A stretch of 64,000 nucleotides of DNA from Cupriavidus basilensis (GCF_000876015.1 NZ_BBQM01000028.1:1-64000); one strand, 5' to 3'. Shown: positions 24,874 to 34,641, counted from the first letter of the stretch. Numbers and translations are program-made. Notes: generated from the letters alone by a model not told the origin.

Positions 24874-26928
24874 ATGACCGACAAATTCCTCAATATCTAT
24901 TCCCACGGCTTCGCCCGCGTGGCGGTGGGCGTGCCCGTCTGCCGCGTCGCCGACCCGGCCTTCAACGCGGCCGGCACGATCGCGCTGGCGCGCCAGGCGG
25001 CCAGCCAGGGCGCGGCGCTGGTGGCGTTCCCGGAGCTGGGGCTGTCCGCCTACACCTGCGACGACCTGTTCCACCAGCGCGCGCTGCTCGATGCCTGCGA
25101 GGCGGCGCTGGGCGAGATCGTCGAGGCGTCGCGCACGCTCGCCACCACGCTGGTGATCGGGCTGCCGCTGCGGGTGGAGCACCTGCTGTTCAACTGCGCG
25201 GCGGTGGTGGCCGGCGGGCGCATCCTGGGCGTGGTGCCCAAGACCTACCTGCCGAACTACTGGGAGTTCTACGAGGCGCGGCAATTCAGCTCGGCCGACA
25301 ACGCCTCGGTCGACGAGATCCGGCTGCTGGGCCAGAAGGTGCCGTTCGGCGCGGGCCTGCTGTTCGAGGCCGGCGACATCGCCACGTTCCGCTTCCACGT
25401 GGAGATCTGCGAGGACCTGTGGGTGCCGGTGCCGCCGTCGTCGTTCGCGGCGCTGGCCGGTGCCACCGTGCTGGTGAACCTGTCGGCGTCCAACATCGTG
25501 GTGGGCAAGGCCGGCTACCGCCACCAGCTGGTCGGTCAGCAGTCGGCGCGCTGCCTGGCGGCCTATGTGTACAGCTCGGCCGGCAAGGGCGAGTCGTCCA
25601 CCGACCTGGCTTGGGACGGGCAGGCGCTGATCTACGAGAACGGCGAGCTGCTGGCCGAGTCCGAGCGCTTCGCCGACGACGCGCACCTGACCTTCGCCGA
25701 CGTCGACCTGGAGCGCCTGTCGCGCGAGCGCATGCACCAGACCACGTTCGGCCACTCGGTGCGGCGCCATGCCGCCGAGGTGGCCAAGTTCCGCGTGATC
25801 GGCTATGAAGCCGGCGTGGGCATGCGGGACGCGCTGCCGCTGCGGCGCAAGCTCGAGCGCTTTCCCTACGTGCCGTCCGACGCGCGCCGCCGCGACGAGC
25901 GCTGCCACGAGGTCTACAACATCCAGGTGCAGGCGCTGGCGCAGCGCCTGTCGGCCAGCGGCATCCGCAAGGTGGTGATCGGCGTGTCCGGCGGGCTGGA
26001 CTCCACGCACGCGCTGCTGGTGTGCGCCAAGGCGATGGACCGGCTCGGCCTGCCGCGCACCAACATCATCGGCATCACCATGCCGGGCTTCGCCACCAGC
26101 GACCGCACGCTGGTGCAGGCCAGGAAGCTGATGGACGTAGTGGGCTGCGCGGCGAGGGAGATCGACATCCGCCCGAGCTGCCTCGAGATGCTCAAGGACC
26201 TGGGCCATCCGTACGCGGCGGGCGAGCCGGTCTACGACGTGACCTTCGAGAACGTGCAGGCCGGCGAGCGCACCAACCACCTGTTCCGCTTCGCCAACCA
26301 CAACCAGGCCATCGTGATCGGCACCGGCGACCTGAGCGAACTCGCGCTGGGCTGGTGCACCTACGGCGTGGGCGACCACATGTCGCACTACAACGTCAAC
26401 GCCAGCGTGCCCAAGACGCTGATCTCGCATCTGGTGCGCTGGGTGGCGGAGACCGGCCAGATCGGCGCGGCCGGCTCCGACGTGCTGATCGACGTGCTCG
26501 AGACCGAGATCAGCCCGGAACTGGTGCCGGGCGACTCGGCCAGCGCGCCGCAGCAGAAGACCGAGCATTTCATCGGGCCCTACGAGCTGCAGGATTTCAA
26601 CCTGTACTACACGCTGCGCTTCGGCTTCACGCCGAGCAAGATCGCCTTCCTGGCGCTGAGCGCGTGGGGCGACCGCGAGCAGGGCAACTGGCCGGAGGGC
26701 CAGCACGTGGCGCGCAACCAGTACGAGGTGGCCGACATCAAGCGCAACCTGCGCATCTTCCTCGACCGCTTCTTCCGCACCAGCCAGTTCAAGCGCTCGT
26801 GCGTGCCGAACGGGCCCAAGGTGGGCTCGGGCGGCTCGCTGTCGCCGCGCGGCGACTGGCGCGCGCCGAGCGATTCGGAATCGGTGGTGTGGCTGGCGGA
26901 CCTGGAGAAGGTGCCGGATTCGCTCTGA
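24874..26928 (+). CDS. nadE: Glutamine-dependent NAD+ synthetase
   Basis: A 684-aa two-domain enzyme making NAD+ from deamido-NAD+, ATP and glutamine. The N-terminal nitrilase-like glutaminase (1-300) has the catalytic triad Glu in FPELGLSAY, Lys in PKTYLPNYWEFYE and Cys in HVEICEDLW. The C-terminal synthetase (about 340-684) has the ATP P-loop SGGLDST and the NAD-site GTGDLSELALGW. Length and LPNYWEFYE resemble the Mycobacterium-type long NadE rather than the shorter 540-aa proteobacterial form. It stands alone between the kinase and a convergent LysR gene; a possible -10 (TAGAAT, 24778-24783) lies upstream without a good -35. Confidence 0.95.
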   Translation: MTDKFLNIYSHGFARVAVGVPVCRVADPAFNAAGTIALARQAASQGAALVAFPELGLSAYTCDDLFHQRALLDACEAALGEIVEASRTLATTLVIGLPLRVEHLLFNCAAVVAGGRILGVVPKTYLPNYWEFYEARQFSSADNASVDEIRLLGQKVPFGAGLLFEAGDIATFRFHVEICEDLWVPVPPSSFAALAGATVLVNLSASNIVVGKAGYRHQLVGQQSARCLAAYVYSSAGKGESSTDLAWDGQALIYENGELLAESERFADDAHLTFADVDLERLSRERMHQTTFGHSVRRHAAEVAKFRVIGYEAGVGMRDALPLRRKLERFPYVPSDARRRDERCHEVYNIQVQALAQRLSASGIRKVVIGVSGGLDSTHALLVCAKAMDRLGLPRTNIIGITMPGFATSDRTLVQARKLMDVVGCAAREIDIRPSCLEMLKDLGHPYAAGEPVYDVTFENVQAGERTNHLFRFANHNQAIVIGTGDLSELALGWCTYGVGDHMSHYNVNASVPKTLISHLVRWVAETGQIGAAGSDVLIDVLETEISPELVPGDSASAPQQKTEHFIGPYELQDFNLYYTLRFGFTPSKIAFLALSAWGDREQGNWPEGQHVARNQYEVADIKRNLRIFLDRFFRTSQFKRSCVPNGPKVGSGGSLSPRGDWRAPSDSESVVWLADLEKVPDSL

Positions 26929-26965
26929 GGCCGGCGGCGGATTTGCCGGCGGCCGGCGCTATCCC

Positions 26966-26992
26966 CGCGTGGCCTGCGTGGCCCGCGTGGCC
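26966..26992 (+). repeat. Three 9-bp tandem units downstream of nadE
   Basis: CGCGTGGCC, TGCGTGGCC and CGCGTGGCC follow head to tail in the 166-bp gap between nadE and the convergent LysR gene. No T-tract terminator is visible in this gap. Confidence 0.55.
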
Positions 26993-27094
26993 GGCCGCCG
27001 GGCGATGCGGGTGCCGAACCGGTTGTCCGGCATGGCCTGCCTGTGGCGCCGCCGGCCGCTGTCCGGGTAAGCGATTCGCGGACAGCATGACTTC

Positions 27095-28072
27095 CTATTC
27101 TTCCTGCCCTGCGGCGGCCCCGCCGGTGGCCGCCATCGCGCGCGGCACCGCCTCGCGCATGGTTTCCACGAAGCGCCGCAGCTTGGCGGGATAGAAGCGC
27201 GCATACGGATAGATCAGTTGCAGCGGCAGCGGCGACGCCTGCCATTGCGGCACCAGGTGCACCAGGCGGCCCTGCGCGATGTCGTCGGCCACCATCCACG
27301 CCGAGGCCACGGCCACGCCGAGCCCCAGGATGGCCGCGCTGCGCAGCGCGTAGAGGCTGTCGGTGCTCACGCGCGGGCGGAACGCCAGTTGCCGGGTCTC
27401 GCCGCTGGCCGCGTGCGTGAGCGTGACCTCGGTGCGGTAGAAGGTGCGGATCGACAGCCAGGGCAGCGCGGCCAGCGCATCGGGCTGCATGTCGGGCTGC
27501 ATATCGGGCTGCGCCAGCAGCGACGGCGCCGCCACCACGATGCGCGGCACCTGCGCCAGCCGGATCGCCACCACGGCCGGGTCGCTGACCTCGCCCACGT
27601 GGATGGCGCAGTCGATGCCGTCGGCGATGAAATCGGGGGTGCGGTCGTGCAGCAGCCATTCCACGTTCACGCGCGGGTGGCGCCCCAGGTACGCCGCCAG
27701 CGGGCCCACCAGCCGCTGCTGGCCGAACGCGTGCGGCACCACCACGCGCAGCGTGCCTTCGGGCTCGTCACGGGCGCCGCGCAGGTCGGCCTCGAACGCC
27801 TCCCAGCTGCCGACCAGCTCCTTGGCGCGGCCGTAGCAGCGCTCGCCGTCCTCGGTCAGCTTCATCGCGTGCGTGGAGCGCTGCAGCAGGCGCAGGCCCA
27901 GCGAGCGCTCCAGCATCTGCAGGCGGCGGCTCACGGTGGGCTGGGTGGTGCCCATCTGCGCGGCGGCGGCGGACAGGCTGCCGGCCTCGACGATGCGCAC
28001 GAAGGTCTGCATCAGCTCGACGCGGTCGGTGGACGCGGAGGCAGGCTGGGCGGGGGAGCGGGGCGCTTTCAT
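27095..28072 (-). CDS. LysR family transcriptional regulator
   Basis: A 325-aa regulator with an N-terminal helix-turn-helix (ELMQTFVRIVEAGSLSAAAA, MGTTQPTVSRRLQMLE) preceded by about 17 extra Ala/Pro-rich residues, and a substrate-binding domain of the group that often controls efflux or dehydrogenase genes. A QPDMQPDMQPDA stretch near residue 190 is encoded by a 12-bp repeat. It is divergent from the MFS exporter, with a 97-bp shared region containing a dyad that reaches into its own start codon, so it likely regulates that exporter and itself. Confidence 0.88.
   Translation of the reverse strand: MKAPRSPAQPASASTDRVELMQTFVRIVEAGSLSAAAAQMGTTQPTVSRRLQMLERSLGLRLLQRSTHAMKLTEDGERCYGRAKELVGSWEAFEADLRGARDEPEGTLRVVVPHAFGQQRLVGPLAAYLGRHPRVNVEWLLHDRTPDFIADGIDCAIHVGEVSDPAVVAIRLAQVPRIVVAAPSLLAQPDMQPDMQPDALAALPWLSIRTFYRTEVTLTHAASGETRQLAFRPRVSTDSLYALRSAAILGLGVAVASAWMVADDIAQGRLVHLVPQWQASPLPLQLIYPYARFYPAKLRRFVETMREAVPRAMAATGGAAAGQEE
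27480..27515 (-). repeat. 12-bp tandem repeat, three units, inside LysR gene
   Basis: TCGGGCTGCATG, TCGGGCTGCATA and TCGGGCTGCGCC encode the Gln-Pro-Asp-Met repeat in the regulator's effector domain. The unit is a multiple of three, so copy-number change would keep frame. Confidence 0.6.
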
Positions 28073-28085
28073 ACGCGAAGCGTAT
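28071..28085. promoter_or_regulatory. Candidate LysR box overlapping the lysR start codon
   Basis: ATACGC-GAA-GCGTAT is a perfect dyad with the T-N11-A layout of LysR boxes (T28072, A28084). It overlaps the lysR initiation codon. GCGAAGCG recurs 20 bp further on (28095-28102), two helical turns away. Autoregulation and control of the divergent MFS gene are inferred. Confidence 0.45.
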
Positions 28086-28169
28086 ATCAGTTGTGCGAAG
28101 CGCGGTACTACCGCGCGCGCCGGCGTGCACCCACACTCGGGGCTCTGTCAAAAGCCAAGGGTAGACACC

Positions 28170-29409
<1,240 letters not shown>

Positions 29410-29420
<11 letters not shown>

Positions 29421-29475
29421 GCGCGAAGTAAGTGCGGGATAGACGCGAGATCGGCGTAGGATGGGCGCAGAATGG
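29410..29475 (+). repeat. Six imperfect 11-bp tandem units across the MFS stop codon
   Basis: GCGCGAGGTAA, GCGCGAAGTAA, GTGCGGGATAG, ACGCGAGATCG, GCGTAGGATGG and GCGCAGAATGG lie head to tail. The first unit contains the MFS TAA stop. The last unit is part of a small hairpin, GGGCGC-AGAATG-GCGCCC (29463-29480), between two convergent genes. An 11-bp period places each unit on the same helix face. Confidence 0.65.
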
Positions 29476-29502
29476 CGCCCGAAGCCGAGGGGGAAGGCGG
29501 AT

Positions 29503-29724
29503 TCAGGCCAGCGCGAAGGTGTCCTGCTCGAACGCGCACTGGTTGCAGATCCGGCCGTCGGCCTCGTGGATCAGCAGCGCCACCCCGTCGCGGCGCGCGT
29601 CGCGCGTGCCCGCGCGGATGGCGGCTGCCTGCGTGGCATGGTGCGAGTTGGCGTAGCGGGCACCGTCCTGGATCACATCCCATCCGTCGCCGTAGGGCCT
29701 GACGTGAAGATATTGCGCTGGCAT
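29503..29724 (-). CDS. DUF2188-type small protein
   Basis: A 73-aa protein whose core, HVRPYGDGWDVIQDGARYAN near the N-terminus, matches DUF2188, a family of small proteins with unknown role that usually begin by reading a fixed pattern around xGWxVxxxGA. AGGAAA precedes the ATG chosen; the longer upstream in-frame start has none. It is the last of a minus-strand run (SDR, isomerase, 98-aa protein, this gene) and convergent with the MFS gene. Confidence 0.75.
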   Translation of the reverse strand: MPAQYLHVRPYGDGWDVIQDGARYANSHHATQAAAIRAGTRDARRDGVALLIHEADGRICNQCAFEQDTFALA

Positions 29725-29809
29725 GGCGTTTCCTGTGGCCGTCTGAGGCTCCATTGTGCGCGGACGGCACGGATTTGCCATCGGTGGCTGTCTGACACGC
29801 CCGCGCGGC

Positions 29810-30106
29810 CTAGGCGTCGGCCAGCCGGTCGGCGAAGTCGCGCGTGACGAGCTGGACGTCGAGGTCGCGCAGCGCCTGTTCGTCGGTGTCGTCGGCGATC
29901 TGCGCCACGCTGACCAGGCGGAACGCCACCGCCGTCATCGAGTATTTCTGCTTGTAGACGTCGCTGTAGCGCTTGAGCAGGCGCAGCGCGTCGCCGAGTT
30001 CGAGCCGGGTCGCGTAGGCCGCCAGGCGCGTGCGCGAACTGACGAAGGTGTCGATGTGCGGCTCGGTCCTGGTGGCCAGCCATTCTTCAACGGTCAAGAG
30101 CAGCAT
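29810..30106 (-). CDS. Hypothetical 98-aa protein
   Basis: Not recognised. The protein is mixed alpha/beta in appearance, acidic at the end (DDTDEQALRDLDVQLVTRDF), without signal peptide, membrane segment or cysteines. AGGAGA sits just before the ATG, and codon use is like the neighbours, which supports a real gene. It lies 85 bp upstream of the DUF2188 gene and 130 bp downstream of the isomerase gene on the same strand. Confidence 0.6.
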   Translation of the reverse strand: MLLLTVEEWLATRTEPHIDTFVSSRTRLAAYATRLELGDALRLLKRYSDVYKQKYSMTAVAFRLVSVAQIADDTDEQALRDLDVQLVTRDFADRLADA

Positions 30107-30236
30107 GGAAATCTCCTGCGGATGCGTGGGTCAGGCGTCCGGCGGGAGCGGCTTTGCCTCCTCGTGCCCGGGGCTTGCGGTGCCGCCGCGCCGGCGCGAT
30201 GGCCGGCGCGGAATGCGGCGGACCCCGATGATAGCC

Positions 30237-30854
30237 TCAGCCGGCGCGGCGGCGCACGATTTCCTCTTCCACGTCGCGCAGCCGGTCCTTGCCGAAATAG
30301 ATCTCGCCGTCCACGAAGAACGTGGGCGAGCCGAACGCGCCGCGCTCGAATGCGTCCTGCGTATTGGCGAGCAGTTGCGCCTTGACCTCGGTGTCGGCGA
30401 TGCGCGCGAGCATCTGCGCGCCATCGAGCCCCGCGGCGTCCAGCGCGGCCCGGATGACCTCGGGATCGTCCATCTTCCTTTCGTGCTCCCACATGTCGGC
30501 GAAGACCGTGTCCACGTATGTCTCGAAGGTGCCGTCGCGCTGCGCCGCCACCGCGCCGCGCATGATCTGCAGCGTGTTGACCGGGAAGTGCGGGTTGCGC
30601 CGGAAGCCGGCGATGCGGTGGCGCTGGATGAAGCGCCGCATTTCGAGCATGTCGTATTCGGGTTTGTTCTTGATGCCGCCGAACGCCTCGGCCGGCGAGC
30701 GGTTGCCGGTCAGGCGGAACAGCCCGCCCAGCAGCACCGGCACGTACTCGAAGCGCACGCCGGTGCGTTCTTCGATGGCGGGGATGACCTTGTGGCTGAG
30801 ATAGGCGTTGGGGCTGCCGAAATCGAAAAGGAACTGTACTTTCACGTCGGGCAT
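30237..30854 (-). CDS. 2-hydroxychromene-2-carboxylate isomerase/DsbA-family protein
   Basis: A 205-aa kappa-class glutathione-transferase fold protein. FLFDFGSPNAYL at the N-terminus carries the serine that replaces the DsbA cysteine and activates glutathione in HCCA isomerases; FGSPTFFVDGEIYFGKDRL near the C-terminus has the conserved cis-proline loop. HCCA isomerase acts in naphthalene-type degradation, but many homologues have other glutathione-dependent roles. Its neighbour 100 bp upstream is an SDR in the same orientation. Confidence 0.85.
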   Translation of the reverse strand: MPDVKVQFLFDFGSPNAYLSHKVIPAIEERTGVRFEYVPVLLGGLFRLTGNRSPAEAFGGIKNKPEYDMLEMRRFIQRHRIAGFRRNPHFPVNTLQIMRGAVAAQRDGTFETYVDTVFADMWEHERKMDDPEVIRAALDAAGLDGAQMLARIADTEVKAQLLANTQDAFERGAFGSPTFFVDGEIYFGKDRLRDVEEEIVRRRAG

Positions 30855-30954
30855 TTGTCGGTCTCTGTCTTCGGTTTTCGTTCTTGCCGCGGGAGGCGGG
30901 TTGGCGCGGGAAACGGCGGGCCGGGCGCTGGGGGGCTTGCGGCCCGCGGCGCGA

Positions 30955-31683
30955 TCACCAGCTCTCGATCCAGGGGCGCAGGTCGAGCTCGTGGGTCCAG
31001 GCGTCGCGCGGCTGCTGGTGCAGCATCCAGTAGGCGTCGGCGATGTGCTCGGGGTTGAGGATGCCGTCCTGCTCCTTGAGCTTGTAGCGCTCGGGGAAAT
31101 TCTCGCGGATGAACTCGGTGTCGATGGCGCCGTCGATGATCGGGTGCGCCACGTGCAGCCCCTTGGGCGCCAGCTCGCGCGCCATCGACTGGGCCAGCGC
31201 GCGCAGGCCGTGCTTGGCGCCGGCGAACGCGGAGAAGCCGGCGCGGCCGCGCCGGCTGGCGGTGGCGCCGGTGAAGAAGATCGAGCCGCGCTGGCGCGGC
31301 AGCATGACCCTGGCCGCTTCCCGGCCCATCAGGAAGCCGGCGAAGCAGGCCATTTCCCAGACCTTGAAATAGACGCGCGCGGTGGTGTCCACCACGTCGA
31401 AGCGCACGTTGGCGCCGATGTTGAACACGGCGACCTCGATCGGCGCGATATTGGCCTCGATCTCGCGGAACAGCGCGGCCATCTCCTCTTCCTTGCGCGC
31501 GTCGGAGCCGAAGGCGTGCGCGCTGCCGCCCTCGGCCTCGATCTGCGCCACCAGCGGCGCCAGCTTGTCGGCGTTCCTGCGCGTGACGCAGGCGATGTAG
31601 CCCTCGCGGGCGAAGCGGCGGGCGATCGCGCCGCCGGTGGCGTCGCCGGCGCCGATCACGAGCACGGCCTTTTTCTGGGTCAT
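30955..31683 (-). CDS. SDR-fold protein lacking the catalytic Ser and Tyr
   Basis: A 242-aa short-chain dehydrogenase fold with a Rossmann motif VLVIGAGDATGGAIA and the NAG-equivalent FNIGANV near residue 88. The active-site YxxxK reads FAGAK (Phe153, Lys157), and the catalytic Ser position in SIFFTGATAS reads Gly-Ala. A subgroup of proteins with AFAGAK and IIDGAIDT is found in SDR sets, so this is probably an established variant and not decay. A non-redox or altered reaction is likely. The ATG at MTQKKAVLV is preceded by AGGAAGA; IclR is divergent upstream. Confidence 0.85.
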   Translation of the reverse strand: MTQKKAVLVIGAGDATGGAIARRFAREGYIACVTRRNADKLAPLVAQIEAEGGSAHAFGSDARKEEEMAALFREIEANIAPIEVAVFNIGANVRFDVVDTTARVYFKVWEMACFAGFLMGREAARVMLPRQRGSIFFTGATASRRGRAGFSAFAGAKHGLRALAQSMARELAPKGLHVAHPIIDGAIDTEFIRENFPERYKLKEQDGILNPEHIADAYWMLHQQPRDAWTHELDLRPWIESW

Positions 31684-31849
31684 CTGTCTTCCTCCGGTTC
31701 GTCCTGGGCGGACGATTTTTGCGGAATCAAAAACTGCACAGCGGTCCAAAGTATGGGTAGGGGATCGCGCCAAGTCAAGCGGGCGCCGCTGCTGATGCCA
31801 GTTGCCGGCGATGCGCGCGGCGCGGGCCGGGTGACGGAGCCGGCATGCA

Positions 31850-31866
31850 GGACTGCATTGCAGTCC
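31850..31866. promoter_or_regulatory. Candidate IclR operator
   Basis: GGACTGCA-T-TGCAGTCC is a perfect 8-bp inverted repeat around one central base. It lies 75 bp upstream of the iclR start and 167 bp upstream of the divergent SDR gene. Size and symmetry fit IclR-family sites; binding is inferred. Confidence 0.5.
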
Positions 31867-31940
31867 GCCGGCCGTTCGTGTTACCTTGCCCGCGCGAGAT
31901 TGCCGACGCAGGCACCGCATCATCGAACCGGACAGAGGCA

Positions 31941-32810
31941 ATGGCAAGACACCAGGAAGGCGCGCCGGCGCGGCAGGACATGGAGGACATGGCGGACATG
32001 GAAGACGCCGCGGACGCGCAGGCGCCCGCCGAGGCCGGCGCGGACCGCCATTTCGTGACCGCGCTCGCGCGCGGGCTGGAAGTGCTGCGCTGCTTTCCCG
32101 GCGGCGACAGCTTCCTCGCCAACCACGAGATCGCCGAGCGCTGCGGCCTGCCCAAGTCGACCGTCACGCGCCTGACCTACACGCTCACGCGGCTGGGCTA
32201 CCTGCATCTGGTGCCGGAGAGCGGCAAGTACCGGCTCGGCACCGCCACCGCGGCGCTCGGCAGCACCATGCTGGCCGACCTCGACGTGCGGCAGGTGGCG
32301 CGGCCGCTGATGCAGCGGCTGGCCACCGAGACCGATGCCGTGGTCGCGCTCGCCACCCGCGACCGGCTCTCCATGCTGTACCTGGAATGCGCGCGCGGCG
32401 GCTCGATCGTCACGCTCAGCCTCGGCGTGGGCTCGCGCATCCCGCTGGCCACCACGGCCGCCGGGCGCGCGCACCTCGCGGGCCTGCCGCCGGCCGGGCG
32501 CGCCGAGCTGATGGAGCGCGTGCGCGCGCTCGACGAGGCCGCGTGGCCGGCGCTCAAGCGCGGCATCGATCTCGCCGTGGAGGAGTGCCAGGCCACCGGA
32601 TGCGCGTCGTCGCTGGGCGACTGGATGCAGGAGGTGCACGCGGTCGCCATGCCGTTCAGCCCGGGCCACGGCCTGCCGATGATGGCGCTTAGCGTGGCCG
32701 GCGCGGCGCAGTATTTCCCGGCCGCGCGGCTGCTCGGCGAGGTCCGCGCGAAGCTGGTCGAGACCGTGCGCGAGATCGGCCGCGGGCTGGGCCAGCGCGT
32801 TTCGGCCTAG
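31941..32810 (+). CDS. IclR family transcriptional regulator
   Basis: A 289-aa regulator. An acidic N-terminal tail (DMEDMADMED, from 9-bp near-repeats) precedes the winged helix domain (FVTALARGLEVLRCFPGGDS, AERCGLPKSTVTRLTYTL) and a GAF-like effector domain. AGAGG lies just before the ATG. It is divergent from the SDR-isomerase run, with a dyad in between, so it probably controls those genes. Convergent with livM, 33 bp away. Confidence 0.9.
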   Translation: MARHQEGAPARQDMEDMADMEDAADAQAPAEAGADRHFVTALARGLEVLRCFPGGDSFLANHEIAERCGLPKSTVTRLTYTLTRLGYLHLVPESGKYRLGTATAALGSTMLADLDVRQVARPLMQRLATETDAVVALATRDRLSMLYLECARGGSIVTLSLGVGSRIPLATTAAGRAHLAGLPPAGRAELMERVRALDEAAWPALKRGIDLAVEECQATGCASSLGDWMQEVHAVAMPFSPGHGLPMMALSVAGAAQYFPAARLLGEVRAKLVETVREIGRGLGQRVSA

Positions 32811-32842
32811 CCGCGCGTTTCCGCCTGGCCGGCGGCGCGCGT

Positions 32843-33739
32843 TCAGGCGGACGGCTGGTCCGCGCCGGGGGCCGCGCGCAGGCGGTACTCGGCCACCAGC
32901 CCGGCGGGCCGGTAGATCAGCGCCACGATCAGCCCCAGCCCGATCAGCATCAGCCGCAGCGAGGCGAGCTGGCTGGCGCTGAGCCACGCCACGTAGTCGT
33001 TGACGAAGCGCGTGCCTTCGAGCAGCGCCACCACGGTGAACGCCGACAGCAGTACGCCGCGGTTGCTGCCGCGCCCGCCGATGATCACGCCCATGAAGGC
33101 ATAGGCGGTGAGGATCGGGCCGAACTGGGTCGGGTCGATGTACTGGTAGTAGAACGCATGCATGCCGCCGGCCAGCCCGATGGCGCCGCCGCCCAGCGCG
33201 AACAGCCGCAGGCGCAGCCACAGCACCGGCTTGCCCAGCGTGGCGGCCACCAGCGGGTCGTCGCGCAGCGCGCGCGCGGTGCGGCCCAGCGGCGCGCGCG
33301 CCACCACCTCGAACAGCGCGAAGACCGCCGCCAGCAGCGCCAGCGCGACGGCCAGCAGCGCGCCGTCGCCGGCCACCGGGCGCGGGATGTTGGCGATGCC
33401 GAGGCTGCCGCGCGTGAGCCATTCCTCGTGGATCGCGACCAGCTTCAGGCATTCGGCGAACCCCAGCGTGACGATGGCAAGGTAGTCCTCGGACAGCCGC
33501 GCGGAGATCAGGCTGGTCAGCGCGCTGGCGAGCATGGCCAGCGCGGCGGCGGCGGCCAGCGCCAGCCACGGGTTCCAGCCCAGGTGCGCGAGCTGCGCGC
33601 AGGCGTAGGCGGCCAGCATGTAGAAGCCGAACAGGCCGAAGTTGACCAGTCCGGTCAGGCCCCATTGCAGGTTCAGTCCGAGCGCGGCGATGCCGGCGAT
33701 GGAGACCAGCATCAGCAGGGAGATCAGGTAGCTGCTCAT
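32843..33739 (-). CDS. Branched-chain amino acid-type ABC transporter permease (LivM-like)
   Basis: A 298-aa inner-membrane permease with about nine hydrophobic segments. The LivM signature region is near residues 85-100 (SEDYLAIVTLGFAE), followed by the ATPase-contact loop PLGRTARALRDDPLVAATLG. It is the last gene of a seven-gene minus-strand unit. The ATG chosen has GGAAGC upstream and leaves an 11-bp gap after livH. The carrier imports an amino acid, amide or aromatic acid; identity unknown. Confidence 0.9.
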   Translation of the reverse strand: MSSYLISLLMLVSIAGIAALGLNLQWGLTGLVNFGLFGFYMLAAYACAQLAHLGWNPWLALAAAAALAMLASALTSLISARLSEDYLAIVTLGFAECLKLVAIHEEWLTRGSLGIANIPRPVAGDGALLAVALALLAAVFALFEVVARAPLGRTARALRDDPLVAATLGKPVLWLRLRLFALGGGAIGLAGGMHAFYYQYIDPTQFGPILTAYAFMGVIIGGRGSNRGVLLSAFTVVALLEGTRFVNDYVAWLSASQLASLRLMLIGLGLIVALIYRPAGLVAEYRLRAAPGADQPSA

Positions 33740-33750
33740 GGTCCGCTTCC

Positions 33751-34629
33751 TTATTTCTGCACCGGCGCGCGGCCGAACACGCCCCACGGCCGCACCAGCA
33801 GCAGCGCGGCGAGCACGGCGAAGGCCACCAGCGTGCGGTAGTGCGACGGCAGCGCCAGCGTGGAGGCCTCGGCGGCCACGCCCATCACCAGCGCGCCGAA
33901 CACCGCCGCCATCGGGTTGGCGATGCCGCCGAGGATGGCGGCGGCGAACACCGGCAGCACGTAGTTCCAGCCCATCTGCGGATCGAGCGTGGCGTCCAGC
34001 CCGACCAGCAGGCCGGCGGCGCTGGCCAGCGCGCCCGACAGGAACCACGTCAGCGCCACCACGCGCGCGCGCGAGATGCCGCGCACCGCCGCCAGCGCGG
34101 GATTGTCCGCCACCGCGCGCATGGCGCGGCCCAGCGGCGTGCAGCGGAACACGAGCCACACCAGCGCCAGGCTGGCCGCGCCGACCAGCACGATCAGCCA
34201 TTGCTCGTAGTTCACGCGCAGGCCGCCCAGCGGCTCCAGCGCGGCCACGCGGAACGGGCGCGCCGGCTCGGTGTCGTAGCCCAGCGGCGTGCCGCCGGCG
34301 ACGAAGCGCACCGCGTTCTCCAGCACGAAGGCCACGCCCATGCTGGCCACCAGCAGCGTCACGCCGGAGCGCTCGCGCAGGCGGCGGTAGACCAGCCAGT
34401 CGACCGCCACTGCCACCACGCCGCCCAGCGCCACGCCGGCCGCGGCGGCCCACGGCAGCGGCCAGCCCAGCACCGCGTTGAACAGGTAGATCAGGTAGGC
34501 GCCCAGCGTCAGCATGGCGCCGATGGCGAAATTGGCGAAGCGCAGCACGCTGAAGCTCAGCGCCAGCGCCAGCGCCGGCAGCGCCACCAGCAGGCCGGAG
34601 ACCAGGCCGTTGAAGATGAGTTGAAGCAT
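33751..34629 (-). CDS. Branched-chain amino acid-type ABC transporter permease (LivH-like)
   Basis: A 292-aa permease with about eight hydrophobic segments and the LivH N-terminal pattern IFNGLVSGLLVALPALALAL followed by FANFAIGAMLTLGAYL. The cytoplasmic loop PLGRAMRAVADNPALAAVRG contacts the ATPases. It is 12 bp downstream of livF and 11 bp upstream of livM. Together with the LivM-like protein it forms the membrane channel. Confidence 0.9.
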   Translation of the reverse strand: MLQLIFNGLVSGLLVALPALALALSFSVLRFANFAIGAMLTLGAYLIYLFNAVLGWPLPWAAAAGVALGGVVAVAVDWLVYRRLRERSGVTLLVASMGVAFVLENAVRFVAGGTPLGYDTEPARPFRVAALEPLGGLRVNYEQWLIVLVGAASLALVWLVFRCTPLGRAMRAVADNPALAAVRGISRARVVALTWFLSGALASAAGLLVGLDATLDPQMGWNYVLPVFAAAILGGIANPMAAVFGALVMGVAAEASTLALPSHYRTLVAFAVLAALLLVRPWGVFGRAPVQK

Positions 34630-34641
34630 CGGTGTGGCCTT

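Noticed and set aside
23041..26706. 1221-codon minus-strand open frame opposite the histidine kinase and nadE
   Set aside because: Antisense shadow with no recognisable domain; both plus-strand genes are well supported.
26929..27094. GC-rich stem after nadE as rho-independent terminator
   Set aside because: GCCGGC elements can pair, but there is no T-rich tail on either strand.
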